From Nostocales cyanobacterium LEGE 11386 (GTDB lineage: Bacteria; Cyanobacteriota; Cyanobacteriia; Cyanobacteriales; Nostocaceae), in contig JADEXK010000011.1 in the NCBI GenBank assembly GCA_015207155.1, positions 37,138 to 101,137 on the forward strand: a DNA stretch of 64,000 nt, in the 5' to 3' direction. Position numbers and translations under genes: made by a program. The notes below the pieces were generated by a model. The model was given only the letters and a program-made list of their open reading frames with translations. It did no database searches and had not been told where the DNA came from. This document shows positions 25,814-33,903 of the stretch, piece after piece; within the stretch, counting starts at the first letter, position 1, and each line of letters starts with the position of its first letter.

Positions 25814-26332
25814 GGTTGATGCCTCTTACATACCACATTGATTTATTTGGTCTTACTCCGGTGGGATATGCAGTGGATTTTGTACTAAAACCTTCAAGTT
25901 GATGAATTTGATTTGTCAAATGTCAAAAATTAAGTTACTTTTTACACCTTAAATTGCTACAATTTTTGATTTGAGCTTGCTGTAACTAAATTTTAGAAGT
26001 TTCGCTACTGTGCTGTTAAAAACATAGTATTAAGTACAACTAAAATTTCCCCACCAGAGAGAGTCCTGCTGGTTTGTATTGACAGAATTTGTGCGGATAA
26101 AGTTTCAAACAAGCTTCATAAAATTACCATTAAGCCTCAAGAAATTCATCAAATTTATCCGTGATTTATTTTGATTTCACCAAAGAATCGTGAGGATGTT
26201 ACTTGAGTTAAATTCAATACATAAATAACAGTACTGATTCCCCATAAAAAATAGTCTCAATACGGAGATTTAAGACAACTTGAGACGTTAGGATAAGAGT
26301 CAAGACAATTCATAATTGGAGCGCAGCAACTG
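25814..26332. other. 519-bp intergenic region
   Basis: AT-rich DNA between a divergent small gene and aroK. I see no ORF with a ribosome site and no strong hairpin. TTGACA at about 26078 is not followed by a -10 box at proper spacing. It presumably contains the promoters for both flanking genes. Confidence 0.5.
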
Positions 26333-26878
26333 GTGAGCAGCTTATTGCAAGGAGTCAACCTGTACTTAATTGGTATGATGGGTGCTGGTAAGACCACTGT
26401 CGGACAATTACTAGCAAAGCATCTCGGTTATAGGTTTTTAGATACCGATAATGTAATTGCCCAATCAGCAGGAAAATCCATTAATCAGCTGTTTGCCGAA
26501 GACGGGGAAGCAGCGTTTCGCCAGTTGGAAAGTGATGTACTAGCTCAAGTATGTGCTTATACTAATTTGACTATTGCCACTGGCGGGGGTATCGTGTTGC
26601 GGCGAGAAAACTGGAGTTACCTGCACCACGGTTTAGTCGTTTGGCTAGATGTGCCAATTGAGCTACTTTACGCCCGCTTGGTAGAGGATACCACAAGACC
26701 ATTATTAAAAGATGTTGATCCTCAAGGTAAACTGCGATCGCTTCTCGCACAACGAACACCACTGTACTCCCAAGCCGATCTCAAAATCACCGTGAGCGAG
26801 GGAGAAACACCCCAAGAAATTGCCGACAGAATCATGGACGCCATTCCCAGCGTTCTTAAACCACCAGTTTCTCATTAA
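26333..26878 (+). CDS. aroK: Shikimate kinase
   Basis: Phosphorylates shikimate in aromatic amino acid synthesis (cytosol). Walker A GMMGAGKTTVG at residues 14-24, DTDNVI (shikimate-binding Asp), FRQLESDVL, GGGIVLRRENW and the lid LVEDTTRPLL are all present. The GTG at 26333 is the only suitable start. Length of 181 residues is normal. Confidence 0.96.
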   Translation: MSSLLQGVNLYLIGMMGAGKTTVGQLLAKHLGYRFLDTDNVIAQSAGKSINQLFAEDGEAAFRQLESDVLAQVCAYTNLTIATGGGIVLRRENWSYLHHGLVVWLDVPIELLYARLVEDTTRPLLKDVDPQGKLRSLLAQRTPLYSQADLKITVSEGETPQEIADRIMDAIPSVLKPPVSH

Positions 26879-26921
26879 ATTGAGAGCGATCGCCGCCTAT
26901 TTTGGCTAGGAGAATTTATTT

Positions 26922-27167
26922 TTATTTTTTCCTATAGTTGGCATCTAACCAACAGCGTGGTAAAGTCTCACCAGAAGGAAAAATGAGATTTTCTTTTTGA
27001 AAAGAATCAGGTTCTTGTTCTTCTTCACCTACTTGATCCTGTGCGTGGACGATATGATTATTTGGGTCAATTAATTCTTGAATATCAAGAATTTTTACTA
27101 TATCCCCCGTATCTTTGAGTTGTAAAAGCATACGACTAGCCTCACTAAATTTATATAAACATTTCAC
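26922..27167 (-). CDS. Small conserved hypothetical protein
   Basis: An 81-residue acidic protein (VGEEEQEPDSFQKENLIFPS then GETLPRCWLDANYRK). The C-terminal LIFPSGETLPRCW pattern is one I associate with small cyanobacterial proteins, but the function is unknown. The start is GTG at 27167; the ATG at 27131 (MLLQLKD) is an alternative. Not obviously linked to aroK, which converges with it. Confidence 0.65.
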   Translation of the reverse strand: MKCLYKFSEASRMLLQLKDTGDIVKILDIQELIDPNNHIVHAQDQVGEEEQEPDSFQKENLIFPSGETLPRCWLDANYRKK

Positions 27168-27215
27168 TCGAGCATCAAGAAAAACTTGCTTAAGTGCTAA
27201 CTACTAAGTATTTAC

Positions 27216-27431
27216 TTAAGTAGATTTTTCAAGTAATTTTTTGAACCGCAGATATGCTTGTTCTGGTGTCAACGGTTCCGATTCTTCTTCATTGGGAATG
27301 TAGTATTGCCTGCTATCAGGAAAGTGGCGCACTAAAAAACTAGGTATCAAACCCAAGCTCAAAGCTTGTTTCCCAAGTTTTTCTGCTGTTTCTGCTAGAG
27401 TGTATTCATCGTGAAATGGATATGTATTCAT
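27216..27431 (-). CDS. Small hypothetical protein
   Basis: About 71 residues from the ATG at 27431, chosen because AGGAGG lies 9 bases upstream; an ATG at 27485 would add 18 residues. The sequence (YTLAETAEKLGKQALSLGLI) looks like one folded helical unit, followed by a Q-Y-Y-I-P strand and a charged C-terminal helix. Weak resemblance to small DNA-binding or adaptor proteins only. Lies in a run of small minus-strand genes. Confidence 0.55.
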   Translation of the reverse strand: MNTYPFHDEYTLAETAEKLGKQALSLGLIPSFLVRHFPDSRQYYIPNEEESEPLTPEQAYLRFKKLLEKST

Positions 27432-27495
27432 GTCCTGAAACCTCCTCAAAGAGGGTTGCCTAAAAAGCAAATTATGGACATTCAAAACGTGAAAA

Positions 27496-27804
27496 TTAAA
27501 TTTCGCGCTGAAATTTTTCTAAAATATCTACCAGGTTGACTTGGCATTGCAATGGGAGTAAATCGATTAAAGGCAGTTCTCTTCTCCCACCGCCAATTTT
27601 TACGGGAATAGATGACAATACTGTTATTACTCGGTCTTCATTGACACTTTTGGCAGTCACCAAAGGGTACATCTGTTCAGCGACAACAGTATGCAATTTG
27701 GCATCAGATAAATAAAGATGCCACTTGGCAATATCCATATAAACTGCTTCACCAATTTCAGCAGCTAAAGCTTCCAGTAATTCTGTGGTGTTAGTTTGAG
27801 CCAT
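27496..27804 (-). CDS. DUF3181-family protein
   Basis: A 102-residue cyanobacterial protein of unknown role. LEALAAEIGEAVYMDIAKWH followed by LYLSDAKLHT is the family signature, with a conserved W-H-L-Y-L. No signal peptide or membrane segment. Minus-strand neighbours are also small conserved proteins, but gaps suggest separate transcription. Confidence 0.8.
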   Translation of the reverse strand: MAQTNTTELLEALAAEIGEAVYMDIAKWHLYLSDAKLHTVVAEQMYPLVTAKSVNEDRVITVLSSIPVKIGGGRRELPLIDLLPLQCQVNLVDILEKFQREI

Positions 27805-27924
27805 AAAAATTATCCTATATCAAAAAAGAGCGCAAACTCTCAGGATATTTGACATTATCGCGCAATTAATCAAGCTGAATCTACCACCACAGGTTACAAT
27901 CACCCCAACTTTAGCAGTCCATCT

Positions 27925-28182
27925 TCAGGTGGATTTGGGTGGAGTATCGGTGTAGTTGGCGATCGCCGTAATATAAATCAGATGCACCAATAATACTATG
28001 ATCCAACTGGCCGTTAACCAAGGTAACCACTCCCAGGTAGTTGCTTTCAAGGTGTGAACAAACCATAAACCAGAGTTAATTGCCGAGGCAGCAGCTACAT
28101 GCACAGCAAAATTCATCCGATCATCTAACTTACGGAAATCTGGGTCTTTGCGATCAGGTTTGCGAGGCCAACGAGGAGGCAT
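27925..28182 (-). CDS. 2TM-domain small membrane protein
   Basis: An 85-residue protein with a basic N-terminus (RWPRKPDRKDPDFRKLDDR) and two hydrophobic helices at about residues 25-45 and 50-72, separated by LKATTWEWLPW. This is the 2TM-domain pattern. It should lie in the plasma or thylakoid membrane. Function unknown. The 446 bases upstream (28183-28628) hold no gene; I see only a short ACACGG/CCGTGT inverted repeat near 28221. Confidence 0.75.
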   Translation of the reverse strand: MPPRWPRKPDRKDPDFRKLDDRMNFAVHVAAASAINSGLWFVHTLKATTWEWLPWLTASWIIVLLVHLIYITAIANYTDTPPKST

Positions 28183-28628
28183 AAAGATTTGTTACAGACT
28201 TGAATACATTTATTTTAGTAACACGGCTGTTTACCGTGTACTTACTCATTCTAAGGTCTTTGGGGGTCTGTTGTCACAAGACTGAAAAAATTAGGTAATT
28301 GGTGAATCTACATCTTGGGATAGTAGGTGTTTCTACTTCCTTAATGATATTTGCCAGGTTTGTGCAAAAAACTGCGAATCTCAATCTTTATAAGTCTCAG
28401 ACAACTAGATACAACATACTAAATTAGGTTTATGTTTTATGCAAAATTATCAATTAATTAATTCTAACTTAGCAAACATAAAAGCTATCAAAGGCAAGAT
28501 TGATGTTCATCAATCAATTGGGTGAACTTTTAATTTATCTGCGTTAAAAATGATTCATCTTTTTGATAGAGGGAGTTAATACAAGCAATCGTGAAGATAT
28601 AAATAACAACCGTTAGAGGTGGATAAAA

Positions 28629-28826
28629 ATGGCTAAAGCCAATCCAGTAGAAATCCAAAAACACTTAAAAGGTGTTGATTATCCTGCGAATAAGCAAGAA
28701 TTGATTCAACATGCTCAAAGTCAAGGAGCTGATCGGGATGTAATCTCAATATTAGAGCAATTACCCGAAAACGAAGAATATGAAAGCCCCACAGACCTAA
28801 ACAAAGCCATAGGCAATATTGTCTAA
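28629..28826 (+). CDS. DUF2795-family protein
   Basis: A 65-residue cytosolic protein, entirely the DUF2795 unit: IQKHLKGVDYPANKQELIQH, then A-x-x-x-G-A and a second helix ending LPENEEYESPTDLNKAIG. GAGGTGG lies 7 bases before the ATG. Related proteins are thought to be small helical or DNA-associated factors, but no function is proven. It converges with moaC with one base between the stops. Confidence 0.85.
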   Translation: MAKANPVEIQKHLKGVDYPANKQELIQHAQSQGADRDVISILEQLPENEEYESPTDLNKAIGNIV

Positions 28827-28827
28827 G

Positions 28828-29337
28828 TTATGCTTCTGGCGGGTAATATTCTCCTGATTTCCCGCCAGTTTTACTTATTAGTTGAATTGATTCAATTTGA
28901 ATCGATTTTTCTAAAGCTTTTGCCATATCATATAAAGTTAAAGCTGCAATAGAAACAGCAGTTAAAGCTTCCATTTCTACACCAGTTTCAGCTTTGGTTT
29001 TGACTGTGGATTGAATTTGATAACCAGGTAATTGGGGGTCGGGTATGACCTCAACTGATATTTTTTGCAGTGGCAATGGATGACACAAAGGAATCAAAGC
29101 GGCCGTTTGTTTGGCTGCCATAATCCCCGCCAACCTAGCAGTTGCTAATACATCGCCTTTTGGCGCATTGCCGGCTTGAATTGCCGCAAAGGTTTCTGGC
29201 AACATCCGCACCTTAGCTGCGGCGATCGCTTGGCGGATAGTTGGTACTTTCTCAGATACATCCACCATCTGCGCTTCTCCCTGAGCATCCAAGTGAGTTA
29301 ACTCGGTAGCATTAAATGAAAAATTGTCTTGCATCAT
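28828..29337 (-). CDS. moaC: Cyclic pyranopterin monophosphate synthase
   Basis: Second enzyme of molybdenum cofactor synthesis. The signatures are [29 protein letters not shown] and the catalytic region [14 protein letters not shown]. At 169 residues it is full length. The first two codons are both ATG, so the start may be either. It starts 34 bases from the tRNA-Arg gene on the opposite strand. Together with mobA it shows the cell makes Moco, as needed for nitrate reductase. Confidence 0.96.
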   Translation of the reverse strand: MMQDNFSFNATELTHLDAQGEAQMVDVSEKVPTIRQAIAAAKVRMLPETFAAIQAGNAPKGDVLATARLAGIMAAKQTAALIPLCHPLPLQKISVEVIPDPQLPGYQIQSTVKTKAETGVEMEALTAVSIAALTLYDMAKALEKSIQIESIQLISKTGGKSGEYYPPEA

Positions 29338-29371
29338 TTTGCGAGAACGTGTTATTATAAATTTCTTGTAA

Positions 29372-29445
29372 GGGCGTGTAGCTCAGTGGACTAGAGCACG
29401 TGGCTACGGACCACGGTGTCGGGGGTTCGAATCCCTCCTCGCCCG
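29372..29445 (+). tRNA. tRNA-Arg (anticodon ACG)
   Basis: A complete cloverleaf: acceptor 29372-29378 with 29438-29444, D stem GCTC/GAGC, anticodon stem CGTGG/CCACG with loop CTACGGA (anticodon ACG at 29406-29408), five-base variable loop and T arm GGGGG-TTCGAAT-CCCTC. G29445 is the discriminator base. The sixth acceptor pair is U-U. CCA is not encoded. It would read CGU, and CGC/CGA after A34 deamination. Confidence 0.97.
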
Positions 29446-29456
29446 CTTAAAACAGT

Positions 29457-29494
29457 AAAAGGCAAAGTAGAGTTGATTCTATTTTGCCTTTTTT
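29457..29494. terminator. Bidirectional intrinsic terminator (tRNA-Arg / MFS gene)
   Basis: A 15-bp stem (29457-29471 with 29478-29492, one G-T pair) bounded by A-runs on the left and T-runs on the right, with GGC/GCC near the base. It lies 11 bases past the tRNA and 6 bases past the stop of the minus-strand MFS gene, so it can end both transcripts. Confidence 0.8.
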
Positions 29495-29500
29495 CAGTTT

Positions 29501-30736
29501 TTATTTGGCATTATCTAAAGCATAAGTATCTTCAGCACGACCTAAAGCAAAACGCAGGGAATGGCGTAAATCATGGCTGGACTGGGTAAGAAATATAATT
29601 AGTGCCAGAACAGTTAAACCAGCACCATAACCAAACATATTGCGGTAGCCTACTTGTTCGGCAATAGCACCGAGAACAGGCCCTGCGATCGCAATCCCAA
29701 TATCCAGTCCCACCAAAGACACCCCAAAAATCCGCCCTCGTTCGTGGGGCATGGCTCGGTCTGTCATCATCGCGGCCATCATGGGAATTGCCGTTCCAGA
29801 AGCAGCACCCTGAACAAAGGCTGACAGTAAAAAAACAGAGGTGTTGTTAGCTTGCCAAATGCCTACCATCGCTAAAGTGAAAGCAATCAAGCTGAAGGTG
29901 ATAAACAAACCCCGTCCATAGCGATCAGAAGCCCGACCGATGAACAACCTGACATTAAAACTAGCGATCGCGGCGGCTGTGTAAAACAAACCTGGATTCA
30001 AATCGATGTTGGTGGATTTGATAAATAAAGGCACAAAGGTATGCAAAGTACCTAAAACCATACCAATCAGCAACATGACAATTGCCGGAATCCGCACACG
30101 GGGAGTAAATAGTAGTCCCCAAAATAGGTTCTCACTGCTACTGGTGTGCGGCTGCTCATCCACGGTGGGATTGACGATAGGCACAACACACAACAGCCCT
30201 AAACAACCCAAAGCCGCAGATAACGCAAATAATGGGGTGTAACCAGCCGCCGCTTGTAAATATCCCCCCAAAGCAGGCCCAATGGCCACACCTAGAGGAT
30301 TGACCAAACTCATATAGCCAATGACTTCACCACGATTCTGAGCTGGGGCTAAATCTCCCACCAATGCCATGTAAGCCGTGCCAAAAGCCGCAATACTAAT
30401 ACCGTGAAAGGCACGCAGCACAATCAACGGCACAATAGAAGTTGCCAGCAAATAGCCTAGAGGTGCGATCGCAGCTGCTGCCATCCCAATTAGCAACACA
30501 ATCTTACGACCCCGCCGATCTGCTAAATTGCTACACCAAGGACGAAACAGCAACATCCCAATGGCAAAACTGCCCATCACAATCCCAATTTGTTGACTGG
30601 TTGCGCCGATATCTTCGATGTACAGGGGAAGAGTTGGTAATAAAGAGGCGATGCTAGACCAAAATAATAAACCTGCTGTAAATAGAACTAGCAGGTTACG
30701 TCGTAGTTCGGCATCCAATGTAGAAAGAACTTTCAA
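29501..30736 (-). CDS. Major facilitator superfamily transporter
   Basis: A 411-residue, 12-helix inner membrane carrier of the drug/sugar efflux type. The loop after helix 2 reads LFRPWCSNLADRRGRK, matching the MFS G-x-x-x-D-R-x-G-R-R motif. Its second-half counterpart is IGRASDRYGRG. Motif C-like glycines (GVAIGPALGGYL) in helix 5 point to an antiporter. No substrate can be inferred. Stand-alone gene. Confidence 0.9.
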   Translation of the reverse strand: MKVLSTLDAELRRNLLVLFTAGLLFWSSIASLLPTLPLYIEDIGATSQQIGIVMGSFAIGMLLFRPWCSNLADRRGRKIVLLIGMAAAAIAPLGYLLATSIVPLIVLRAFHGISIAAFGTAYMALVGDLAPAQNRGEVIGYMSLVNPLGVAIGPALGGYLQAAAGYTPLFALSAALGCLGLLCVVPIVNPTVDEQPHTSSSENLFWGLLFTPRVRIPAIVMLLIGMVLGTLHTFVPLFIKSTNIDLNPGLFYTAAAIASFNVRLFIGRASDRYGRGLFITFSLIAFTLAMVGIWQANNTSVFLLSAFVQGAASGTAIPMMAAMMTDRAMPHERGRIFGVSLVGLDIGIAIAGPVLGAIAEQVGYRNMFGYGAGLTVLALIIFLTQSSHDLRHSLRFALGRAEDTYALDNAK

Positions 30737-30758
30737 AGTAACTATTCCATTATTAAAA

Positions 30759-30829
30759 GAGGCTAGAAGCTAGAGGCTAGAGGCTAGTATTTTTTACTCA
30801 GCACTCAGCACTCAGCACTCAGCACTCAG
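30759..30829. repeat. Two heptameric tandem repeats
   Basis: (GAGGCTA)n at 30759-30787, with one variant unit, then almost five copies of ACTCAGC at 30796-30829. These are the heptameric short tandem repeats known from heterocystous cyanobacteria. The ACTCAGC unit recurs at 16.2, 47.6 and 55.6 kb in this window. Confidence 0.9.
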
Positions 30830-30853
30830 AAAGGCACTCCATATATTGTTACT

Positions 30854-31867
30854 TTACTTAATGTTTTTTGCTACTATTTCCCGTACTCGATAGATAGGGC
30901 GACCTTGAGATTCATGGTAAGTACGCATGAGTAACTCTGCCAACAGACCAAAGCAAAACAGCTGCACCCCAGTAACTAGCAAAAGTACCGCCAAAATCAA
31001 CAAAGGACGATTACCAATGGATTCACCTAAAGCCAATTTAATAAAAGTCAAGTAAATACCAATTAGCATTCCTGTAACTATCGAGCTTAAACCCAACAGC
31101 CCAAAAACGTGCATCGGGCGTGTCAGAAATTTTTTCATAAAGTAAATAGTGAGCAAATCCATCATGACGCGAAACGTCCGCCCAATGCCATACTTACTGT
31201 AGCCAAAACGTCGGGCATGATGACGCACAGGTATTTCGGTAATTCTTGCGCCTTCAATATAAGCCAAAGCTGGGAGAAATCGGTGCAGTTCCCCGTAGAG
31301 ATTCATATCTGCTACTACTTCCGCACGATAAGCTTTAAGGGAACAACCGTAATCATGCAACTTCACTTCAGTCACCTTGCCAATCAACCAGTTAGCAATT
31401 TTAGAAGGAATTAATCTAGATACCAAAGCATCTTGGCGTTTATGCCGCCAACCACTGACCAAATCGTAACCTTCGTCCAGTTTAGCTAATAACAACGGGA
31501 TATCAGCCGGGTCATTTTGCAGGTCAGCATCCAACGTCACGATTGCTTTGCCGTTAGCATAATTAAATCCAGCCGCCATGGCCGCAGTTTGACCGTAGTT
31601 CCGCCGCAAAATCACCGCCTTTAAATCAGTGCGGATTTGTGCTTGTTCTTTAAGTAACTCAGCAGAACCATCTGTAGAACCATCATCCACACAAATAATT
31701 TCATAACTCAAATTACTATTACTAATACTAGAAGCGATCGCCTCCAATAAAATTGGTAAACTTTCCACCTCATCACGCACTGGCACCACCACCGAAACAT
31801 CGGGGACATTTGCAGAAATTGCCCCGTTCTCCTCAGTAATCCTGTCGGAAATTAATCCACCCCTCAT
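30854..31867 (-). CDS. Family 2 glycosyltransferase with two C-terminal membrane helices (DPM1/GtrB-like)
   Basis: Transfers a sugar from a nucleotide donor, probably to polyprenyl phosphate. Residues 22-240 are GT-A: VSVVVPVRDEVES, ICVDDGSTDGS, TLDADLQNDP (metal-binding D-x-D type) and a YDLVSGWRHKRQD region. Residues 255-325 hold two long hydrophobic helices, as in GtrB and dolichyl-phosphate-sugar synthases. At 337 residues it is standard. It ends the minus-strand run before the cell-wall peptidase gene, 14 bases away, so a shared transcript is likely and a link to envelope synthesis is reasonable. Confidence 0.9.
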   Translation of the reverse strand: MRGGLISDRITEENGAISANVPDVSVVVPVRDEVESLPILLEAIASSISNSNLSYEIICVDDGSTDGSAELLKEQAQIRTDLKAVILRRNYGQTAAMAAGFNYANGKAIVTLDADLQNDPADIPLLLAKLDEGYDLVSGWRHKRQDALVSRLIPSKIANWLIGKVTEVKLHDYGCSLKAYRAEVVADMNLYGELHRFLPALAYIEGARITEIPVRHHARRFGYSKYGIGRTFRVMMDLLTIYFMKKFLTRPMHVFGLLGLSSIVTGMLIGIYLTFIKLALGESIGNRPLLILAVLLLVTGVQLFCFGLLAELLMRTYHESQGRPIYRVREIVAKNIK

Positions 31868-31881
31868 ATTCCTCTGCGTCC

Positions 31882-32586
31882 TCAGTGTCTCTGTGGTTTG
31901 TAACTTTTAACAACTCTGCCAGCACCTCGTAGCTGCTGATAGTATGACTGACTTACCGCATCTCCCTGTTCCGAGAGAAGGTCAATCCCAATACCATTGC
32001 GTCCCTGGGCTTTTCCAGAACTATGAATGTAATAATTATTACCTAAATACAGCCCTACATGAGTAGCCTTTTGGGGAGTGCCAAAAAACACCAAATCTCC
32101 CGGTGCTAACTCAGCCATAGCAATTGCCTGAGTAAAAGCTTCCTGCTGATAGGCATCTCTAGGTAACCAAATACCCACCGAGACAAACGCCGCCTGCATT
32201 AACCCAGAACAATCGTAATTAGGCCCCACCGTACCACCCCAAAGGTAATAGTTAGACTGTTGCATCGCCGCTTGCGTAAAAGCGATTACCTCTGGTAGCA
32301 GTTTTTTAATATCAGACTCAGAAAATGATTTAGCCTGGTAAAGTACAGTAGCAGGTTGTAACAAACCCAAATCGGCAAAGGATACCCATCCTGGATAGTC
32401 ATCCTCACACAAACATACCTCGACTCCTGACACCTGATGATTTGATGTTACCCGCAAATGTCGCTCAGAAGCGGCTTGAGTTGCCAAGCGCGTACATTCA
32501 GGAGAATCATATAAATTCAGGTCAGCGAGACACTGGTATTCTGCCGATGTCAAATTTAGGATTTGGGATTCTGGATTAGAGAGCAT
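31882..32586 (-). CDS. SH3b-NlpC/P60 cell-wall endopeptidase
   Basis: A 234-residue C40 peptidase that cuts between gamma-D-Glu and the diamino acid of peptidoglycan stem peptides. The N-terminal half is a bacterial SH3-like domain (ADLNLYDSPECTRLATQAAS). The C-terminal half is the papain-like domain: catalytic Cys in NYDCSGLMQ, His in ATHVGLYLG and a third polar residue in YIHSSG. This layout matches structurally characterised proteins from Anabaena variabilis and Nostoc punctiforme that act on cell-wall fragments in recycling. No signal peptide is present. Its start codon is only 6 bases from that of the divergent hydrolase gene. Confidence 0.93.
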   Translation of the reverse strand: MLSNPESQILNLTSAEYQCLADLNLYDSPECTRLATQAASERHLRVTSNHQVSGVEVCLCEDDYPGWVSFADLGLLQPATVLYQAKSFSESDIKKLLPEVIAFTQAAMQQSNYYLWGGTVGPNYDCSGLMQAAFVSVGIWLPRDAYQQEAFTQAIAMAELAPGDLVFFGTPQKATHVGLYLGNNYYIHSSGKAQGRNGIGIDLLSEQGDAVSQSYYQQLRGAGRVVKSYKPQRH

Positions 32587-32592
32587 TCTTCA

Positions 32593-33531
32593 ATGATTTT
32601 CTTCAGAAAAGACGAACAACTCGAAAATCTTGGTAATGGCATTTTAGAGGCAACTTGGGCAGCATTTCCGACGTTAGCCCGTAACCAAATTGCTTTAACT
32701 TGGATTGTGTACGATCCGCCAGTACCTGTAAATACTGGTGGCGCTTTGACTCCTGATGCTTTTTGGAACCATCAAGTACGTGGTTTTACGTATCGTGGGG
32801 TTGAGCGGATTTATCCCGCGAGTGTAGTTAAACTATTTTATTTGGTGGCGGTCAACGAATGGCTAGAAAAAGGCATGAGTTCAAACTCCAAGGAGTTGGA
32901 ACGAGCTTTGCGCGATATGATTGTTGATTCTAGCAATGACGCTACTAGCTTAATTGTCGATATTCTCAGTGGTACCACCTCCGGACCAGAGTTACCCACA
33001 GGGCCATTTGAAACCTGGAAGTATCAGCGTAACATTGTCAACCGCTATTACCAATCTTTGGGCTGGGAGGAAATGCAGACAATTAACGTTTGTCAAAAAA
33101 CTTGGGGTGATGGCCCTTATGGCAGAGAGAGGGCATTTTATGGAGAGATGTTAGACAATCGTAATATGGTCACAACCAATGCGATCGCCAGATTACTTCA
33201 TAGTATTGTAGGTGGGGTGGCAGTTTCGAGCGGGCGATCGCAAGCGATGATGGCTTTGCTCAAACGTAGTCTCAAAAGAGATGATTTGCCTACTGATGTA
33301 GAAGAAGACCAGGTAACAGGTTTCTTAGGTGGTGGACTTCCCCAAAATGCTCAACTTTGGTCAAAAGCAGGTTGGACAAGTCAAGTTCGTCATGATGCAG
33401 CGTATATTGAGTTACCAAATCAACGTCCCTACATTTTAGTAGCATTTACTGAAGGTAAAGCCAACGCTAAAAGCCGGGAGATTTTACCTTTTGTTTCTCA
33501 GCTATTTGCTGAAGCAATTGGCAGCCTTTGA
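32593..33531 (+). CDS. Class A beta-lactamase-fold serine hydrolase
   Basis: About 312 residues from the ATG at 32593; the ATG at 32563 would overlap the divergent gene. The S-x-x-K motif is present in YPASVVKLFYL, an SDN-like element in DSSNDATS and a KTG-like element in WSKAGWTSQV. No signal peptide is visible, so it is not a typical periplasmic beta-lactamase. A cytosolic peptidase or esterase acting on cell-wall peptides would fit its partner, the NlpC/P60 enzyme. Substrate is unknown. Confidence 0.85.
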   Translation: MIFFRKDEQLENLGNGILEATWAAFPTLARNQIALTWIVYDPPVPVNTGGALTPDAFWNHQVRGFTYRGVERIYPASVVKLFYLVAVNEWLEKGMSSNSKELERALRDMIVDSSNDATSLIVDILSGTTSGPELPTGPFETWKYQRNIVNRYYQSLGWEEMQTINVCQKTWGDGPYGRERAFYGEMLDNRNMVTTNAIARLLHSIVGGVAVSSGRSQAMMALLKRSLKRDDLPTDVEEDQVTGFLGGGLPQNAQLWSKAGWTSQVRHDAAYIELPNQRPYILVAFTEGKANAKSREILPFVSQLFAEAIGSL

Positions 33532-33532
33532 T

Positions 33533-33655
33533 TAATTCGTAATTCGTAATTAATAATACAGTTCTCTCAATTTATCAATTGCGAAAAGAGAAATACAAAT
33601 AATATTTCTATTTACGGGATTTATTAATGTGTTTCTAACTACGAATTACGAATTA
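33533..33655. repeat. Inverted repeat with AATTCGTA units
   Basis: A 16-bp arm containing two AATTCGTA units (33533-33548) is complemented at 33640-33655. Such AATTCGTAATTCGTA blocks are scattered in Nostoc-like genomes. The rest of the 372-bp gap (33532-33903) before the HlyD-type gene shows no gene. Confidence 0.65.
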
Positions 33656-33903
33656 TTTTGACTAAGCTGCTCCAGCGCAGGTGTGGGAAATATAGCAATA
33701 CTCAACAAAAATCCCCATTCCCTGTTACCTGAATTTTATCATTCACCTTTGGGTAGATTTAGACAAAATCTATCAGCCAGTATATTGGGATGAGTTAACA
33801 CATTATTGGTCATGAAGCCTCGCGCTAAATCAGTAATTTTCGTTTCAAAAGACCAAATCCTGATTTAGTTCCAGTTCATTTGTTGTTAGGTTCCCTGTAA
33901 GCT

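Noticed and set aside
30759..30829. Possible CRISPR array from regularly repeated units
   Set aside because: Units are 7 bp and contiguous with no spacers, so these are tandem repeats.
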